From the NCBI GenBank assembly GCA_902775975.1, contig CACYOC010000034.1:1-49807 (forward strand): a stretch of DNA of 49,807 bases, in the 5' to 3' direction. Of the stretch, positions 1 through 7,597 are shown one piece after another. Within the stretch, counting starts at the first letter, position 1; every line of letters starts with the position of its first letter. The position numbers were made by a program, and so were the translations under genes. Under the pieces are notes generated by a model. It was given only the letters and a program-made list of their open reading frames with translations. It was not told the origin of the DNA and ran no database searches. Source of the stretch: an uncultured Bacteroidales bacterium. GTDB taxonomy: Bacteria; Bacteroidota; Bacteroidia; Bacteroidales; Bacteroidaceae.

Positions 1-997
1 TGATCGTAAAGTCAGAATAGGTGTCGTTACCAGATTTCTCGGCAAGGTTATCGCCTTTCTTTAAAAGGTTGGAATCTTTGAAGACAAAGTTCTCTTTGGA
101 TTTATTGTATTTCCAGAACTTCAACTTCACCTTTGGCTCTGTCTTGGTTTCCTGCACTTCGCTGATTTCAATTTTTAGAGTTGCTTCATCGTTTTTCTCA
201 GTCACTGTAAGCACCTCAATTTTCTTGACCAGTCCCAAACGATAGCTCTCACTTGGGGTCAGTTGATAGAGCATATTAACCTTCACAGCATGCGTGGCAG
301 AATATCGGAACTTGAACAACGGAGAAAGCTTTGAAAGCCAAAGCTGTGAATTTTCCGTGTCCATACCCTCTTGCGGCTCGTCCATAAAAACGATGGGATG
401 AGTGCGAGCGATAGCCTCAATGAAGGGCTTGTTGTTGAACAGGTCTTCACGCACTTCTTGATTCAGAATCTTGTCTTCAGAGTTGAACGAGGCCATCGTC
501 ATTATCATGATCTGTGGTGTCTCAGCAGTAATGAAGTCACGAAGGTCGCTCAATTTGGAACTATCATAGACAAAAGCATTAGGCGTAAAACCGTATTTGT
601 CTTCCAATTGCCCTTTGAAATTCTCAAACGTATCTATGGCTCCCTGACGGATGGGAATTGACGGAACAAGAACGATGAACTTTGTTAGCCCATATTCTTT
701 GTACAGCTCGTATGCTGTCTGGAGATAGGTCAAGGTCTTGCCCGTACCCGTCTCCATTTCTATACATGCATTCCTAGTTTTTTGAAGATTGGATTGTAAA
801 GAATCCACTCCGTTTTCCGCTGCAATCTTGTTTATGTTTGACATCAACGCCTCTGAAGACAACGAGCAGTAGTTGGCCCGAATGTCCTCATCCGTCGCAT
901 TGTCGTATGTATTTTTTTCCATCCCACGAAAGACCTCCACCACACTTTGTATGGCAGTTTTTTGGTGTTCTGGAGTTTCTAATTTGAATATCATCAT
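1..997 (-). CDS. Type III restriction enzyme, Res (helicase/nuclease) subunit, N-terminal part
   Basis: The protein starts MMIFKLETPEHQ at 997 and runs off the left edge, so about 332 N-terminal residues are visible. They show a superfamily 2 helicase core: a Walker A motif METGTGKT near residue 80 and a Walker B/motif II of the form MDEPQEG around residue 200, a DEPQ/DEPH variant usual in Res subunits of type III restriction-modification systems. Res subunits use ATP to translocate along DNA and cleave it, in complex with a Mod methyltransferase. A small gene ends 9 bases upstream, suggesting co-transcription. No mod gene lies upstream in the window, where one would often be; it may lie further left or be lost. 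The C-terminal nuclease domain is not visible. Confidence 0.85.
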   Translation of the reverse strand, partial: MMIFKLETPEHQKTAIQSVVEVFRGMEKNTYDNATDEDIRANYCSLSSEALMSNINKIAAENGVDSLQSNLQKTRNACIEMETGTGKTLTYLQTAYELYKEYGLTKFIVLVPSIPIRQGAIDTFENFKGQLEDKYGFTPNAFVYDSSKLSDLRDFITAETPQIMIMTMASFNSEDKILNQEVREDLFNNKPFIEAIARTHPIVFMDEPQEGMDTENSQLWLSKLSPLFKFRYSATHAVKVNMLYQLTPSESYRLGLVKKIEVLTVTEKNDEATLKIEISEVQETKTEPKVKLKFWKYNKSKENFVFKDSNLLKKGDNLAEKSGNDTYSDFTI

Positions 998-1006
998 TAT
1001 ATCATT

Positions 1007-1192
1007 TTACGATTCTTTCTTATTGCTACTCTCCGCAAACACCCTTTGAAGTTCCTCCTTTGGCGATAGAGCCTTCAGCAACGCACATTCAGATACTGGA
1101 ATGGTCATTCCGGCATTCAACAGCGACCAGTCTACCGAACGATTGGAGCTCACCATCGTTTTCTGCAATATGAATCCATTGTAGTAATCCAT
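1007..1192 (-). CDS. Small hypothetical protein upstream of res
   Basis: A 61-residue protein starting MDYYNGFILQ and ending SSNKKES. It has no signal peptide, membrane segment or family I recognise. The support is positional: its stop is 9 bases before the res start in the same orientation, as in operons where a small reading frame sits between the mod and res genes of Bacteroidetes type III systems. It could be an accessory protein or the leftover end of a larger upstream gene, because the next ~230 bases upstream do not code. Confidence 0.45.
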   Translation of the reverse strand: MDYYNGFILQKTMVSSNRSVDWSLLNAGMTIPVSECALLKALSPKEELQRVFAESSNKKES

Positions 1193-1421
1193 CAGAGTTA
1201 TATTTCGTTTTTAATATTTTGTTTACTTCTTGCATTCTTCTTCCATCTCCGAACCATCTTAGAGATATTTCCGAAGGTATAAGTTTGGTCCATGCTACGT
1301 TATACTCTGCCTACGCTACGCCCTTGCTACGATACAGCTTGGAATCGCTACGGTATAGAAGCTAAAGGAGAACCAAAGGACCACCTAAGGAGGACTAAAG
1401 GAGGATTCGTATTCATTGCTT
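1193..1421. other. Noncoding gap with short repeats
   Basis: No reading frame here looks like a gene. The central part repeats short words such as gctacg and ctacgat, and the right part repeats aaaggag/aaggagga (about 1360-1410). It separates the broken XRE gene from the small gene before res and lies where a mod gene might be expected. I see no convincing promoter or terminator. Confidence 0.4.
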
Positions 1422-1662
1422 TTACATCCTCAAGAGTTCATTGACGTTTACTTCGAGACATTTGGCAACCTCCATCAAGTTCTCCAAATTGGGCTGAGCA
1501 CTGTTGGTACACCATTTGGACACTGTGGCTTGATCAACACCTATCTGTTCTGCTAACCACTTGTTGGTGCGCTGGTACCCTCCACGAGACACTCGGTAGT
1601 CTCGCGGTTCCTCCCTTCTCTGCAAGCACTACTTTCAGTCGGTTTAAATCTTTACCTTCCAT
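1422..1662 (-). pseudogene. XRE-family helix-turn-helix regulator, frameshifted
   Basis: The intact 3' part encodes a classic XRE/Cro helix-turn-helix: RTNKWLAEQIGVDQATVSKW followed by a conserved second half ending VNVNELLRM. The natural ATG is at 1662, and the first codons read MEGKDLNRLKVVLAEK, the usual beginning of this family. After AEK, about 40 bases of foreign sequence (roughly 1571-1613) interrupt the gene and shift the frame, so translation from the ATG terminates early. The insert carries a small inverted repeat (CGAGAC...GTCTCG). Such regulators commonly accompany restriction-modification genes and control their expression. Rescue from an internal TTG at 1625 is possible but would add about a dozen unrelated residues in front of the fold. 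Confidence 0.7.
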
Positions 1663-1690
1663 GTTATACGTTATTGCATAATACTGGGTA

Positions 1691-1698
1691 CAAAGATA
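1691..1698 (-). promoter_or_regulatory. -7 element (TATCTTTG) for the XRE gene
   Basis: A Bacteroidetes-type -7 box 29 bases before the ATG at 1662. I see no clear TTTG 20 bases upstream. From 1699 to 1986 the sequence is AT-rich with no recognisable gene. Confidence 0.5.
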
Positions 1699-1986
1699 CC
1701 GATTTTTTATCAGAAATGATTATGTTTTGCTAAAAATATGAACAAAGGGGCAAAAATATTTGTCTTTTAACAAATTCTCGCCTCAAATTATCAATACCAT
1801 CATTATGCCATAACACAATTGATATGTCTTTTATGAGACAAATTTTATAGTCGTAAAATTTACAGCCATAAAATTTCATAAAGAGGTCCTTTAAAGATGT
1901 ACTCATCGATTGTTAATCGGCAAAATTGCAGATTTCTATAAAAAATATCCCCCAAAAGAGTGTCTAAGCAGATTTTTAATAAAATG

Positions 1987-2018
1987 TTTGTTATATTAAA
2001 CATTTTTGTTTATCTTTG
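1987..2018 (+). promoter_or_regulatory. Promoter of the hipB-like gene
   Basis: TTTG at 1987-1990 and TATCTTTG at 2011-2018 with a 20-base spacer, the canonical Bacteroidetes promoter. The start codon is at 2038. The promoter is intact although the gene behind it is broken. Confidence 0.75.
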
Positions 2019-2037
2019 CGCCCAATAAGATACAATT

Positions 2038-2360
2038 ATGGGAAAGAATACATTTGGTAAAACGATGCCAAGGGCATTGAGCCAGAACCTGAAGATTATG
2101 GGCGAGCAAATCATGTTGGCCCGCAAGCGCAGGCATTTGTCTCCCGCAAGCGCAGGCATTTGTCTATGCAAGACATAGCAGACAGGGCTACGGTGACACG
2201 CCTAACTGTCTCAAAGGTGGAACATGGCGACCCGACGGTCTCCATGGGCATCTATGCACGTGTACTCTTTGCACTTAACTTGGAGAACGACATTACCCTG
2301 TTGGCTGCTGACGATGCTCTTGGCAGACAGCTTCAGGATGCAGAATTGTTGAGGAAATGA
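2038..2360 (+). pseudogene. hipB: HipB-like antitoxin regulator, frameshifted by a 23-bp duplication
   Basis: From ATG 2038 the frame reads 35 normal codons (MGKNTFGKTM ... RKRRHLS), then enters a perfect tandem copy of the preceding 23 bases (2120-2142 and 2143-2165) and stops at 2178. Removing one copy restores a ~100-residue XRE-type protein containing SMQDIADRATVTRLTVSKVE, a helix-turn-helix of the HipB type, ending DAELLRK. The reconstructed stop TGA overlaps the ATG of the hipA remnant (ATGA at 2357), the arrangement of functional hipBA operons. HipB represses the operon and neutralises the HipA kinase toxin. Precise loss of one repeat copy would revert it, but the partner gene is also damaged. 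Confidence 0.75.
2120..2165. repeat. Perfect 23-bp tandem duplication inside hipB
   Basis: Two identical 23-bp units (2120-2142, 2143-2165). The length is not a multiple of three, so the duplication shifts the frame just before the recognition helix. The identity of the copies suggests a recent event. Confidence 0.9.
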
Positions 2361-2613
2361 AGAGGATTATAGTTTACGCAGATTTTGATTTCCTAACCTC
2401 TCCCGAAGAGATAGGAACATTAGGCTACGAACATGTTCGCGGTAATGACCATTTTGTCTTTGAGTATTCGCGTCAGTGCTTGAACAACAGGAGGCAAAAG
2501 ATATTATTGAGGAGGTTCGAGCCGCCATCAAAGACTGGCGCAAAACCGCTACCGAACTGCAAATACCCATCAAACTGTTAGAATCATATTCCATTCGTTG
2601 GGATGAACTATAA
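2357..2613 (+). pseudogene. hipA: HipA-like kinase toxin, internally deleted remnant
   Basis: The first ~38 codons (MKRIIVYADFDFL ... HFVFEYS) match the N-terminus of HipA-type serine/threonine kinases. They join directly, out of frame, to the typical HipA C-terminus: in the next frame from about 2470 the sequence reads VLEQQEAKDIIEEVRAAI, then KDWRKTATELQIPIKLL, ending WDEL with stop at 2611-2613. The whole kinase domain (normally about 300 residues) is missing. HipA proteins phosphorylate targets such as glutamyl-tRNA synthetase. This copy cannot be active. The frame starting at 2357 stops at about 2581 and gives a meaningless 74-residue product. Confidence 0.75.
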
Positions 2614-2927
2614 AAAGTTGCGCATTCTGCACGTTTTTCGTGAAAAAAACGTAACTTTGCAGCAGAAATAAAACATGTAGCGAACAAAGAGAAACTTGTT
2701 GATATCCAGTGGGATAATACATTCTAGCGAGCATTTCTCAAGTCGAGCAAAAAGGCGCGGTACAAACCAAATCGAAAAAGTGCTTATTATCAAGCATTTG
2801 CACTTTTACTTACTTTCGAAAAGACTTTCGATAATTGGCTGTGTACCAATTAAAGCCGTAGAACGCTGATATTACGTGGATTGCCGTTGGTGCGTGGGAA
2901 AGTAGATTCTGCGTGGGAAAAGTAGAT
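2614..2927. other. Noncoding gap downstream of the hipA remnant
   Basis: No gene recognised. A TAACTTTG box at 2652-2659 on the plus strand lacks a clear -33 partner. A stretch from about 2678 could be read with one stop codon in the middle (it includes VDIQWDNTF), perhaps the debris of another gene, but I cannot name it. Confidence 0.35.
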
Positions 2928-3482
2928 TTAACCTCCCATTTTCACAAGCTTAATCGTAGCCTTACGGGCTTCCTTCCAACGAGGAAAGAACTTGTCCATC
3001 AGTGCATGGAAACGGGCATTGTGACTGGGTTCCAAAAGATGGCACAACTCATGAACCACGACATGCTCGACGCACCATTCGGGCAACAACAGCAGATAGA
3101 GCGAGAAGCAGATGGACTTGTTACTCACATGGCAGACACCCCAACGTGAAATCATCGCCCTATAACGGATAGCTGATGGCTTCACGCCCATCTCTCTGGA
3201 GTGACTTTCCAGCATCGGCTCTATCAGGGCTTTCAGTCGCAGCAGGGCATTGTCACGCTCCTCCTTCGTCTTTAGCGGCAGCTGATGATAAAAGTCTGTC
3301 TTGCGCCTCTGTATCTCGTAAGTTTTCTTCCGTGCTTCGGCAATCCACTCGCGGTGTTCCTCGATGAACCGCTCCACCTCTTTCTTAGGAATACCAAAGG
3401 GGGCAGACACATGTACATCGCCGTTCTTCACGATACGCATTGACAGTCTCCCGGTTCTTCTGTATGTCACCTGTATAGTCAT
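2928..3482 (-). CDS. YgjP-like (DUF45/M48-type) zinc metallopeptidase
   Basis: The 184-residue protein from ATG 3482 contains the zinc-binding VVHELCHLLEPSHNARFHAL signature (HExxH with a following histidine) near residues 140-160, preceded by a small-protein fold with arginine-rich N-terminus. This is the YgjP/SprT-like metallopeptidase family, of uncertain substrate. In Bacteroidetes such genes often sit close to restriction-modification loci, as here. The longer frame begins with TTG at 3491; I prefer ATG 3482 (MTIQVTYRRTG). An HU-like gene lies 41 bases upstream in the same orientation, so the two may be one transcript. Confidence 0.8.
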   Translation of the reverse strand: MTIQVTYRRTGRLSMRIVKNGDVHVSAPFGIPKKEVERFIEEHREWIAEARKKTYEIQRRKTDFYHQLPLKTKEERDNALLRLKALIEPMLESHSREMGVKPSAIRYRAMISRWGVCHVSNKSICFSLYLLLLPEWCVEHVVVHELCHLLEPSHNARFHALMDKFFPRWKEARKATIKLVKMGG

Positions 3483-3523
3483 ATCTGCCAAGGGAATAAG
3501 TATCTGCCAAAAACGGTGAGCAC

Positions 3524-3922
3524 TTACTCGGAATAGACCGTCTTGTCTTTCTCGAAATGAATGTCTTTATAGAGGGCTTGGGAGCCACAGTAGCTCTCCG
3601 GGATGAAGTGGAGACGAACGTTGCGGATGTGTTTCTTGGCACTGAAATCTTCGAGCTTATCAACTTTTTCGCTCTCAATTTCCAGTTTCGCATGACCCCA
3701 CTCCGGAATATGCACTTTGGCACCGGTGCGCAAATGATAGTTGACGACTTCTGCTACGCTGATGAGTGCGGCAGTGATGTCGCCTTCATGGAGACCAGAT
3801 CGGCGAGCAGCCTCTTTGATAACTTGCCTGCCACTGATTTCCTGTTGGTGAACGGCAACGGCTTTGTATTTGCCGAACGTGGGGAGTGTCGGCTTGGTTT
3901 CTTTCTTTATTCTGTATTTCAT
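3524..3922 (-). CDS. HU-like DNA-binding domain protein
   Basis: A 132-residue protein starting MKYRIKKETK. Its middle part (ISGRQVIKEAARRSGL, then GDITAALISVAEVVNYHL, then a GAKVHIPEWG turn) resembles the HU/IHF fold of Bacteroidetes-specific HU-like proteins, which carry a divergent DNA-binding arm and a variable C-terminal tail. Function probably nucleoid or repeat-DNA binding; the exact role is unknown. The -7 box is only 4 bases from the start codon (see 3927), so the mRNA may be leaderless. Confidence 0.7.
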   Translation of the reverse strand: MKYRIKKETKPTLPTFGKYKAVAVHQQEISGRQVIKEAARRSGLHEGDITAALISVAEVVNYHLRTGAKVHIPEWGHAKLEIESEKVDKLEDFSAKKHIRNVRLHFIPESYCGSQALYKDIHFEKDKTVYSE

Positions 3923-3926
3923 TCTG

Positions 3927-3957
3927 CAAAGTTACGAAAAGTCGAGAGCAAAACAAA
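3927..3957 (-). promoter_or_regulatory. Promoter of the HU-like gene
   Basis: TAACTTTG (3927-3934) and TTTG (3954-3957) on the minus strand with a 19-base spacer. A degenerate copy of this block (gagttacgaaaa...caaaac) lies at about 4012-4041, suggesting a local duplication. Confidence 0.65.
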
Positions 3958-4235
3958 AGAATTTGTTCTTTTTTTGCCGAGACGGAGTAAGTTCGACTAT
4001 TTATAGGCAGAGTTACGAAAAAACGAGGGAAAAACAAAACATATTTGAGCTTTTCCGAGTTCAGAGGACTCGCTTTAGCGCTTTGCACCTTTAGGTCAAA
4101 GAGGGTTGACAAAGCCTGAGTGAGTTCTACCACGCTGATTCCAACTAATAAATCAGGCTTACATGAACGACGAGGGTAGCCCTTGCAAGCGCGATTGTGA
4201 CGAGATGTAAAAAGCGAAAGGTAAGTAAGGCTTGA

Positions 4236-4317
4236 AATTCTCTAGAGAATTCATCGACGAGGATGGCTTTCGCATTCAACGAGGACGGCTTTTGCAGGTA
4301 AATTCTCTAGAGAATTT
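4236..4317. repeat. Two copies of the palindrome AATTCTCTAGAGAATT, 65 bp apart
   Basis: Perfect 16-bp palindromes at 4236-4251 and 4301-4316 (18 bp if extended to 4300-4317). Between them a cgaggatggctttcgca-like word occurs twice with small changes. The area 3958-4420 holds no gene. The pair could be operator sites or the ends of a small inactive element. Confidence 0.6.
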
Positions 4318-4420
4318 CTAAACAAAAAGTACTTTTGTCTAATGCAAAGCCTGTAGATGAAGCTTGCGAGAAGTACTTAAGCTGCTTGCGTGAGTTATTT
4401 AAGCAAGTTGCGAAAGGTGT

Positions 4421-4447
4421 AAAAAAGTCTCCCCGAAATGGGGAGAC
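4421..4447 (-). terminator. Intrinsic terminator after tRNA-Pro
   Basis: The stem GTCTCCCC/GGGGAGAC (4427-4447) with a small loop is followed on the minus strand by six T (4421-4426). It lies 22 bases past the tRNA 3' end. Confidence 0.85.
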
Positions 4448-4468
4448 GATAACGGACACTTGCGTGTG

Positions 4469-4541
4469 TCGAGGTGACAGGACTCGAACCTGCGACAGCC
4501 TGGTCCCAAACCAGGAACGCTACCAACTGCGCTACACCTCG
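4469..4541 (-). tRNA. tRNA-Pro (anticodon UGG)
   Basis: The acceptor stem CGAGGTG/CACCTCG closes the cloverleaf. The anticodon arm CCTGG-TTTGGGA-CCAGG gives anticodon TGG, and the T arm GCAGG-TTCGAGT-CCTGT is regular. The CCA end is not encoded, as usual in Bacteroidetes. Confidence 0.95.
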
Positions 4542-4652
4542 ATGAAAGCGGGTGCAAAGGTACAAAATATTGCGAAGAGTGAAGAATGAAGAGTGAAGAA
4601 TTTGCTTTCGCTTTATGTTTTTTAACTCTTCACTCTTTATCTCTATGCATCT

Positions 4653-5840
4653 TTACTTGATGATTCCTTGCTCGACGAAAATCTTCTTCAACGCCTTGAC
4701 GGAACGCTCTACCTGCTCCTCAGTGTGGGTGGCCATGAGGGCGTAGCGCACGAGGGTGTCCTGCGGAGCACAGGCGGGAGGAATGACGGGGTTGATGAAG
4801 ACGCCTGCCTTGAACGCTAGGGAGGTGACGAGGAAGGTCTTGTCAACGTCGCGAACGTAGAGAGGAATGATGGGGCTCTCGGTCTCGCCAATCTCGAAAC
4901 CTTCTTCCTGGAAGCGCTTCAGGGCGTACTTCGTAACCTTCCACAGGGCTTCGATGCGCTCGGGCTCCTTCTGCAGGATGTGCAGGGCTTCCATGGCTGC
5001 GGCGGTGGCTGCAGGCGTGTTGGAAGCTGAGAAGATGTAGGTGCGGCAGGTGTGACGCAGGAAGTTGATGGTGTCCCAGTCGGAAGCGATGAAACCGCCG
5101 ATGCTGGCGAGTGACTTGGAGAAGGTTCCCATGATCAGGTCAACCTCGTCGGTCAGTCCGAAGTGGTCGCAGACGCCACGTCCGTGGTCACCGAAGACGC
5201 CCAGTCCGTGAGCCTCGTCCACCATGATGGAGCAGTTGTACTTGTGCTTCAGCTCTACGATTTCAGGCAGCTTGGCAAGGTCGCCCTCCATAGAGAATAC
5301 GCCATCAACAACTATCAGCTTGATAGCGTCGTAGGGCAACTTCTGCAGCACGCGCTCCAGGTCTTCCATGTCGTTGTGCTTGTAGTGCAGCTGCTTGGCG
5401 AAGGACAGACGGCGGCCATCAACGATGGACGCATGGTCGCGGTCGTCACAGATGATGTAGTCGTCCTTGCCGACAACCATTGCCAGCACTCCCTGATTGA
5501 CGGAGAAACCGGTGGAGAAACAGAGACAGTCTTCTTTATGAACAAACTCGGAAATTTCTTTTTCCAACTGTACGTGCAGATCGAGGGTACCGTTGAGGAA
5601 GCGGCTACCGGCACAACCGGAGCCATACTTGTCAAGGGCTGCCTTGGCGGCATCGATGATGCGCTGGTCACCCGTCAATCCGGTGTAGGCATTAGATCCG
5701 AACATCAAAACTTTGTGTCCACCCATCTCTACTTCGGTGCCTTGCTTACCTTCGATGGCACGGAAATAGGGATATACGTCAGCCTCCATATACTTCTGAG
5801 GCTCACGATAATGTTTGTATTTTTCTTGTAATTGTCCCAT
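4653..5840 (-). CDS. spt: Serine palmitoyltransferase (sphingolipid synthesis)
   Basis: A 395-residue alpha-oxoamine synthase, a PLP enzyme that condenses serine with a fatty acyl-CoA to 3-ketosphinganine, the first step of sphingolipid synthesis. Visible are the cofactor residues DEAH at 208-211 and the Schiff-base lysine K242 in GTFSKSLASIGGF, plus the glycine-rich GSGCAGSRFLNG. The family also contains KBL and BioF. The close likeness to the Bacteroides enzyme and the divergent lipid kinase next door favour Spt. It starts at MGQLQEKYKH; a promoter lies 45 bases upstream. It is probably monocistronic. Confidence 0.9.
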   Translation of the reverse strand: MGQLQEKYKHYREPQKYMEADVYPYFRAIEGKQGTEVEMGGHKVLMFGSNAYTGLTGDQRIIDAAKAALDKYGSGCAGSRFLNGTLDLHVQLEKEISEFVHKEDCLCFSTGFSVNQGVLAMVVGKDDYIICDDRDHASIVDGRRLSFAKQLHYKHNDMEDLERVLQKLPYDAIKLIVVDGVFSMEGDLAKLPEIVELKHKYNCSIMVDEAHGLGVFGDHGRGVCDHFGLTDEVDLIMGTFSKSLASIGGFIASDWDTINFLRHTCRTYIFSASNTPAATAAAMEALHILQKEPERIEALWKVTKYALKRFQEEGFEIGETESPIIPLYVRDVDKTFLVTSLAFKAGVFINPVIPPACAPQDTLVRYALMATHTEEQVERSVKALKKIFVEQGIIK

Positions 5841-5884
5841 ATAAATTATAGGTGTAGCACAGGCTACTTTTTAGTTTCAGACTG

Positions 5885-5892
5885 CAAAGTTA
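5885..5892 (-). promoter_or_regulatory. -7 element (TAACTTTG) of spt
   Basis: Bacteroidetes -7 box on the minus strand, 45 bases before the spt start. It shares the 160-bp intergenic region with the divergent kinase promoter. Confidence 0.6.
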
Positions 5893-5986
5893 CACATTTT
5901 TTATAAAATAGTGCATAAAAAACAAGATATTTCTCATTTTTACTTAATTTTATTTTATCTTCTGCCCTATTTTAAACAATATTTTG

Positions 5987-5994
5987 TAAATTTG
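5987..5994 (+). promoter_or_regulatory. -7 element (TAAATTTG) of the lipid kinase
   Basis: It ends 9 bases before ATG 6004. Transcription usually starts about 5-8 bases after this box, so the 5' leader would be nearly absent. This also rules out the longer frame beginning at 5911. Confidence 0.6.
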
Positions 5995-6003
5995 CAAACA
6001 GAA

Positions 6004-7038
6004 ATGAGCAAGAAAACGCATATCGTATTCATCATCAACCCCATTTCGGGAACGAGGCGCAAGGACGACATTCCTGAACTGATAGAGGCTCGGCTGGACA
6101 AGGAACGGCTGAGCTACGAGACGGTATTTACGGAATATAGCGGACACGCTGCGGAACTGGCTCGACAGAGTGCTGCCAACCATGCTGACGTGGTAGTAGC
6201 GGTGGGCGGCGACGGAACGGTGAACGAGGTGGCTCGCTCGCTGGTGCATACGAATACGGCACTGGGCATCATCCCCTCGGGCTCTGGCAACGGACTCGCT
6301 CGCCATTTGTGCATTCCCATGGATGCTGTGAAGGCACTCGACATCATCAACGAATGCCAGATTCAACAGTTCGACTACGGCGTTATCAACGACCTGCCGT
6401 TCTTCTGCACCTGCGGCATGGGGTTCGACGCCTTCATCTCGCTGAAATTCGCGGAAGCGGGAAAGCGAGGACCTATCACCTATGTGGAGAACGTGCTGAA
6501 GGAGGGACTGAAATACCAGCCTGAGACTTACGAGATTGTGGACGACCAGGGTGTCATCTACAACAAGGCGTTCCTCATAGCCTGTGCCAACGCGTCGCAA
6601 TACGGCAACAATGCCTACATCGCCCCGGGGGCTACGATGAAGGACGGACTGCTGGACGTGATCATCATGGAGCCTTTCAGCGTGCTCGACGCGCCACAGA
6701 TTGCCGCCGACTTGTTTATGAAGACGCTGAGCAACAACTCGAAAATCAAGACCTTCCGCACGAAGTCGATACACATCCACCGCAAGCACCCCGGAGCCAT
6801 CCATTACGACGGAGACCCCATCATGACTGGCAAGGACATCGACATTCACATAGAGCCCTTGGGGCTGCGCATCGTCACGAACCCCAACGCCAGCGAAGAC
6901 ACGGCACAGCCCAACCAACTGCTGAACGCCTTCAGCGATCTCTTTAATAATATAAATAATGTACGCGAGGACATCACCAAAAGTGGACGAAGGATTCAGG
7001 CCATCAACAAAGTGCTGCTAAAGAAACTGAGGAGTTAA
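6004..7038 (+). CDS. Diacylglycerol/sphingoid-type lipid kinase (DAGK catalytic domain)
   Basis: From ATG 6004 (MSKKTHIVFIINPISGTRR) the protein has about 344 residues. The N-terminal half is a DAGK/YegS/sphingosine-kinase catalytic domain: INPISGT phosphate loop, then VVAVGGDGTVNEVA and GIIPSGSGNGLARHL, the ATP-binding signatures of the family. The C-terminal half is the usual beta-sandwich ending HYDGDP. It phosphorylates a lipid hydroxyl at the membrane. Its divergent pairing with spt makes a sphingoid base or ceramide a reasonable substrate, but that is inference; undecaprenol or diacylglycerol cannot be excluded. Confidence 0.85.
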   Translation: MSKKTHIVFIINPISGTRRKDDIPELIEARLDKERLSYETVFTEYSGHAAELARQSAANHADVVVAVGGDGTVNEVARSLVHTNTALGIIPSGSGNGLARHLCIPMDAVKALDIINECQIQQFDYGVINDLPFFCTCGMGFDAFISLKFAEAGKRGPITYVENVLKEGLKYQPETYEIVDDQGVIYNKAFLIACANASQYGNNAYIAPGATMKDGLLDVIIMEPFSVLDAPQIAADLFMKTLSNNSKIKTFRTKSIHIHRKHPGAIHYDGDPIMTGKDIDIHIEPLGLRIVTNPNASEDTAQPNQLLNAFSDLFNNINNVREDITKSGRRIQAINKVLLKKLRS

Positions 7039-7050
7039 AGGGAGACCCAC

Positions 7051-7079
7051 CCCGGCCCTCCCTGTGAGGGAGGGGGAGG
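7051..7079. repeat. GC-rich hairpin repeat (CCCTCC...GGGAGGG)
   Basis: A stem ccctccc/gggaggg 20 bases after the kinase stop. It resembles the intergenic CCCTCCC-GGGAGGG hairpin family of Bacteroidetes; a relative is inserted within the methyltransferase gene at 33384-33420. It may serve as a terminator. Confidence 0.55.
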
Positions 7080-7108
7080 TTAGTTGAGAGTTTAGAGTTG
7101 AGAGTTTA

Positions 7109-7209
7109 AAGTTTACGGTTTACGGTTTACAGTTTACAGTTTACGGTTTACAGTTTACGGTTTACAGTTTACGGTTTACAGTTTACGGTTTACAGTTTAC
7201 GGTTTACAG
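7109..7209. repeat. Tandem 14-bp repeat (gtttacggtttaca)
   Basis: About seven copies of a 14-bp unit, itself two near-identical 7-mers (gtttacg, gtttaca), directly upstream of the FeoB-associated gene. The phase changes irregularly at the left end. Likely slippage-prone noncoding DNA. Confidence 0.85.
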
Positions 7210-7261
7210 GTAATCATAATTTCTAATTTCTAATTCCTAATTTCTAATTTACAGCTGAAAG

Positions 7262-7408
7262 ATGAATATACAATGGGCCGCCGTTGCCATACTGCTGATT
7301 GTAGCCTCCGTTTATGCCATTAGACGCGTTGTGCAGCTGATAAAAGGAGAAAAAGACCCCTGTTCTGGCTGTGAAATGAAAAAAAACTGCCAAAAATTTG
7401 GTGGTTAG
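7262..7408 (+). CDS. FeoB-associated Cys-rich membrane protein
   Basis: A 48-residue protein, MNIQWAAVAILLIVASVYAI then RRVVQLIKGEKDPCSGCEMK, ending NCQKFGG. One N-terminal membrane helix (residues 5-20) is followed by a basic stretch and a CxGC...C cluster, the pattern of the small Cys-rich proteins usually found beside feoB (ferrous iron transport). No feoAB is in the window, so it is solitary or feo has been moved. Its last codons overlap the -33 element of the tRNA-Cys promoter. Confidence 0.75.
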   Translation: MNIQWAAVAILLIVASVYAIRRVVQLIKGEKDPCSGCEMKKNCQKFGG

Positions 7409-7428
7409 CAAAAAAGTGTGTACCTTTG
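7397..7428 (+). promoter_or_regulatory. Promoter of the tRNA-Cys unit
   Basis: TTTG (7397-7400) and TACCTTTG (7421-7428) with a 20-base spacer. The surrounding 35 bases (7396-7430) are repeated exactly at 7701-7735 before tRNA-Arg. The -33 box lies inside the stop region of the preceding gene. Confidence 0.8.
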
Positions 7429-7447
7429 CATCCGCTTTTACCAAGAT

Positions 7448-7597
7448 GGTGCCTTGACCTTCGGTCGAAACACCTATCGCTCAAAAGAGCTGATGAGCGC
7501 ATCACTCTTTACTCACTTACTCGGTGCCTTGACCTTCGGTCGAAACACCTCACGCTCGAAAGAGTTGATGTAAGTATCACTCTTTACTCACTTACTC
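7448..7597 (+). repeat. Two 75-bp tRNA-Cys-like leader repeats
   Basis: Units begin at 7448 and 7523; the tRNA-Cys itself begins at 7598, so the period is exactly 75 bp. Each unit opens with the same first nine bases as the tRNA (GGTGCCTTG), continues with a GACC-TTC-GGTC hairpin and ends the front part with CACCT, which can pair back to GGTG. The rear part ends atcactctttactcacttac in both. They look like shrunken tRNA mimics in the 5' leader of the tRNA-Cys transcript. Confidence 0.75.

Noticed and set aside
2614-2927. Small gene behind the TAACTTTG box at 2652
   Set aside because: The only long frame has an internal TAG and no start codon, and no family is recognisable.
4335-4589. Plus-strand frame of 84 residues over tRNA-Pro
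   Set aside because: It runs through the antisense of the tRNA (RGDRTRTCDSLVP...), a known artefact of tRNA genes.
5163-5831. Long antisense frame opposite spt (222 residues)
   Set aside because: A mirror of spt codon usage; Spt is a clear family member with its own promoter. The same applies to the antisense frames at 5950-6918, 11217-12377 and 17072-17998.
7448-7597. Additional tRNA genes in the 75-bp units
   Set aside because: They lack anticodon and T arms of proper size; only the acceptor-like ends resemble a tRNA.
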